From positions 15,869,501-15,933,500 of the forward strand of contig NC_092569.1 of assembly GCF_037975245.1 (NCBI RefSeq): 64,000 bases of DNA, in the 5' to 3' direction. Shown in pieces: positions 60,871-64,000 of this stretch. The position numbers were made by a program, and so were the translations under genes. The notes under the pieces were generated by a model, which searched no databases, was not told the origin of the DNA, and saw nothing but the letters and a program-made list of their open reading frames with translations. How positions within the stretch are numbered: position 1 is the first letter of the stretch; every line of letters begins with the position of its first letter. The stretch comes from Apostichopus japonicus (lineage: Eukaryota; Echinodermata; Holothuroidea; Aspidochirotida; Stichopodidae).

Positions 60871-63583
60871 TAAATGCAATTATTATATAGTAAACATTTT
60901 ACTGATTTAACTTTGGACACTCCCTCACCTCTTCTACTCCTCGTGCACCACCCCACCCCCTTCTTCCCCTCTTACATCCCTTCACCTCCTTCTCACCCTA
61001 TTACATCACCCTCTTCCTTGAACTCGATAATCTTGTTCATTTAGTTACTTTAATTTTGAAGCCGTGGTTGCTTCTATCAAGATTGATTATTTGAACACAA
61101 TGATCAGTTTAAAGACACACTTGACGATAAGCAACCCTTTGTCGTTCATTTTAATTGTCATTCATGGTGTTTTGAGATAATCGGTTTCAAACTCGTGTGG
61201 GCGGCCATTGTACTCTCAGTAGGATATATCTATTGAGACAGAAAGGTTCCTTTAAATTGGCCATTGAAGTGATTCAACAAGCAATATATAAACTCAACAT
61301 AATACGGTATAAACTAGGAAGGTTTCTGTATCTCTTTAGATTATTACATTTTTTTTTAAATTATTATTATTACCACAAGCATGGTAAATCTACTTTGAGG
61401 TAAATATATCTAATCTTAAAATTTTCTTATAAAGTTTCCATATTGATATTGTTGTGGTTATATGGCCTTATTACTGCTTTGCATATAATGAGCAAGGTTC
61501 GGTCGTGTTAATTAGCCAGATGTGCAGTGGCCTTAAAACAAATATCGTTATCGCAGTGAATTGGCAGTTTAATAATTAATCATAGGAAGCGCGTGTCACG
61601 TACGATTGCCAGCTTAGCTTCATAATATGTTGTTCGTGCAACAACAAATGACGAATCATAGAAAGGATGAGAACGCAGGTTGTCGTCGTCGTTGTGCATA
61701 CGTTTCGTGACACTCCATCGAGTGCGGTTAATTAGGCTATATATATTTTTTATTACGCAGTGGCCAACTATAGGCTTGTAATAGGCTATAGGCTAAAACT
61801 AGCTAATTGTATCTGCCAAACTAAGTAGCTGAATTAGTAGGCCTGAATGTTACAACAATTATAATCGAGTTAACGGAGCTGACGAGTATTCAAGATCAAA
61901 AGAGCACTGACAAAATACCATAAAAAATACAACATTTTTAAACTTTTTCTATTTACACTGAAAGGGAAGGAGCAGTTGCTCCCTCCCCCACCACCGGCTA
62001 CGACCCTGAGTTGAAAACTTTTATCTATGCTTTTGCGGTCTTGGAAAGTGGCGAATTTAGGGTGCACGTTATACAAGGGTAATTAATTGTGGTACGAGAC
62101 CTGCAGAATTTGATAATGTACGCGATTTTGCGGTTACTGGCTATATTTGTCATTTTGATGAGTGCTGACCTCAGACGTCTGACGTTTTACCTTATTACGT
62201 AATTGGTAAGGAATAGTTTGCGAAACGCATCTACGCACACATATGACCATGTTTGACGTTTACCAGTATATGAAATACACATCACGGGATAATTTGGTGG
62301 GCTAGGTAATGCGTCCTACCTAACCGCATACACGCCATCACCATCTTATATATTCCCTTTGCCTTCGGAAAGGGATAAGTAAAAACGACTCATGTTAATA
62401 GATTGTTCCTAACTATATATAGATACTAGATACCAAGAGCTTAAAAGAAAAGGTTGTGCTTACAAAAGAAAAAACATAATCTAACAGTTTTTGTAGTTTC
62501 ATATCTCCAAAGTTTCGAAGGGTCTGCCTAAGTTTATTGTTCCTGTTGCGATTACAATGAAATCATGTACGACATGAGTTTTGATGATCATCATAATTTC
62601 TTCGTTGATGGCATGCACAACTAGTCAACCACCATATTCAAACATTCACCACGTCTTCGTGTTCTTTTTGTTTATTTATTGTATTCTATATGCAGCTTGT
62701 ATTGATATGTAAATTAAATTTCCAATCAAAATGGGTCTTTACATCTTTTATCACGTCGGTTGATTGAGAAAGAGTCGACAATGCCGGTGAAGTTTGCATT
62801 AATTTCCATGTATAACTAGAACACAGTAGGAAAACGTTTTTATGGGCATATTTTATCGATCTTATAATCGATATTTGACAATATTGCTAGGAAATGTATA
62901 CAAACGACACTTCTTTCTTTGTAAAAAAAAATGGATGATATTATATGAAACCAAGTACAAAATGATGTTCAAATGAATCCGGTAGAGTAACTTTTTATTA
63001 ATACGAAAGCGTATATTGAGCTTAAAAGACAAAGCATATTACCATTAACAATGGAATATGAAAGTAAAAGATGGAGATATAGAATTAATCATAATGATCG
63101 GTACACGCTAATATGATATGTAGGAGTTGATTGCTAAATACAAATGCTGGAGTTTTTGCATCTTGAGGTCAAAACAAAATCCTGATAGAATTTTGTTTGG
63201 TACACATTTTAAGTTTTCAAATTCGGTTGTATTTGTTAATGTACAGTAAAGTGAATGATGTCATCACGGCAATTGAACTGAACAATCTTCTTGTTTTTAC
63301 ATATAATATTAAACTTGCATATGCACAGAGAAAAATAACATTTCCACAAAATGGAAACTTGCATTTTGATGAAAGTTTAAATGCTGACAACGTCGACAGC
63401 CAAGCAAATGTTTAGACTGTGGCCTATCGGGTTTATGGATAAATCGAACAGGATATTTTAATAGATACAGCAAAGGTCTCGATTTGTTTTCCATTATGTG
63501 ATTACTGCAGACCACGTATTGTAGACCACCCTGGAAAAAATGAAGGGTTTAGCAAGTCAAAACAGGCATATTCATTCAATCAG

Positions 63584-63585
<2 letters not shown>
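60871..63585. other. Intergenic, no gene seen
   Basis: About 2.7 kb. Pyrimidine-rich stretch at 60925-61015 (CCTCTTCT/CCCTCAC words); otherwise AT-rich with no domain-bearing frame, RNA gene or clear element end. Confidence 0.5.

Positions 63586-63655
<70 letters not shown>
63586..63655. repeat. (TA)n microsatellite
   Basis: Pure TA tract of about 70 bases. Confidence 0.95.
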
Positions 63656-63657
<2 letters not shown>

Positions 63658-64000
63658 TATCAACCATGTTTGCTGTCTTTGCATTTAAAAACTGTTTGCT
63701 AAATAAAACCGGTCGAAAGGAACTAAGCACTCATTGCTTTAGGATGTTCACTAAATTCCAATAATGAAGAGATGGTATTTTCTTCCCGACATTTAGTTGA
63801 AAATATGTTACACCTGTAAGAGTGGTAAATATTCTATATTCCCTTTAATTAGGAAAAATCATGCATACATTGGCTATGAGATTTATATCAATTTACCTAC
63901 TCTATTGGGTTAAGACAATTCTACGACGTTTGTTAAAAATGAGATACAAATCCATGTGTGCTATGAACGAAGCGCCATTATATCAAAAAGTTAATTGTTA
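63656..64000. other. Right window edge, no gene seen
   Basis: AT-rich sequence without a recognisable exon. Confidence 0.4.

Overview
The window is eukaryotic nuclear DNA: genes are split by GT-AG introns, intergenic sequence is AT-rich, and long (TA)n tracts, poly-C/poly-G runs and transposon debris are abundant. The gene content is fibrinogen-related proteins (FReDs), an IFIT-like TPR protein and a TCF21/musculin-type bHLH factor. The repeats include a TU-like foldback element, Penelope-like and L1/Tx1-like retroelements. Together these point to a marine invertebrate deuterostome, most likely an echinoderm; the species cannot be fixed from the sequence alone.

Left part (1-10 kb, plus strand) is a FReD cluster. 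A multidomain gene (TIL, VWC-like, EGF-like, fibrinogen) enters from the left edge and carries two frame breaks. A fossil last exon of a second copy lies at 4.3-4.6 kb. An intact four-exon gene for a short secreted FReD protein lies at 7.2-9.9 kb. The middle (10-34 kb) is repeat-rich: hAT-like and piggyBac-like MITEs, diverged tandem repeats, AT palindromes and a tRNA-derived SINE. Its one recognisable gene exon is the first coding exon of a TCF21/musculin-like bHLH gene (minus strand, 22.7-23.2 kb).

From 34.6 to 40.6 kb lies the mirror image of the left FReD block: a FReD pseudogene on the minus strand, followed by the same 3' flank that occurs at 3.6-4.3 kb. A 1.86 kb foldback transposon has inserted into this second copy. 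The uninterrupted copy at 4.27 kb serves as the empty site, and a GGTGTT target duplication can be read. Beside it is a tRNA-headed short element with a complete hammerhead-ribozyme core on the minus strand.

Right part: an IFIT-like TPR gene in four coding exons (42.4-48.3 kb, 837 codons) with a 29-bp minisatellite in its second intron; a minus-strand L1/Tx1-like LINE remnant split by a 1.1 kb Harbinger-like MITE (51.3-53.3 kb); a plus-strand LINE remnant (53.8-56.7 kb); and two diverged direct copies of a segment with Penelope-like reverse-transcriptase fragments (57.2-60.9 kb). The last 3 kb hold no recognisable gene.

Functionally, the FReDs (secreted pattern-recognition or lectin-like proteins) and the IFIT-like protein (in vertebrates a cytoplasmic antiviral effector) suggest an innate-immunity neighbourhood. 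That is inference from family membership; there is no operon-like logic. The most unusual observations are a cysteine-rich insertion in the fibrinogen P-subdomain shared by three FReD copies, the hammerhead-bearing tRNA-like element, and the inverted duplication with its dated foldback insertion.
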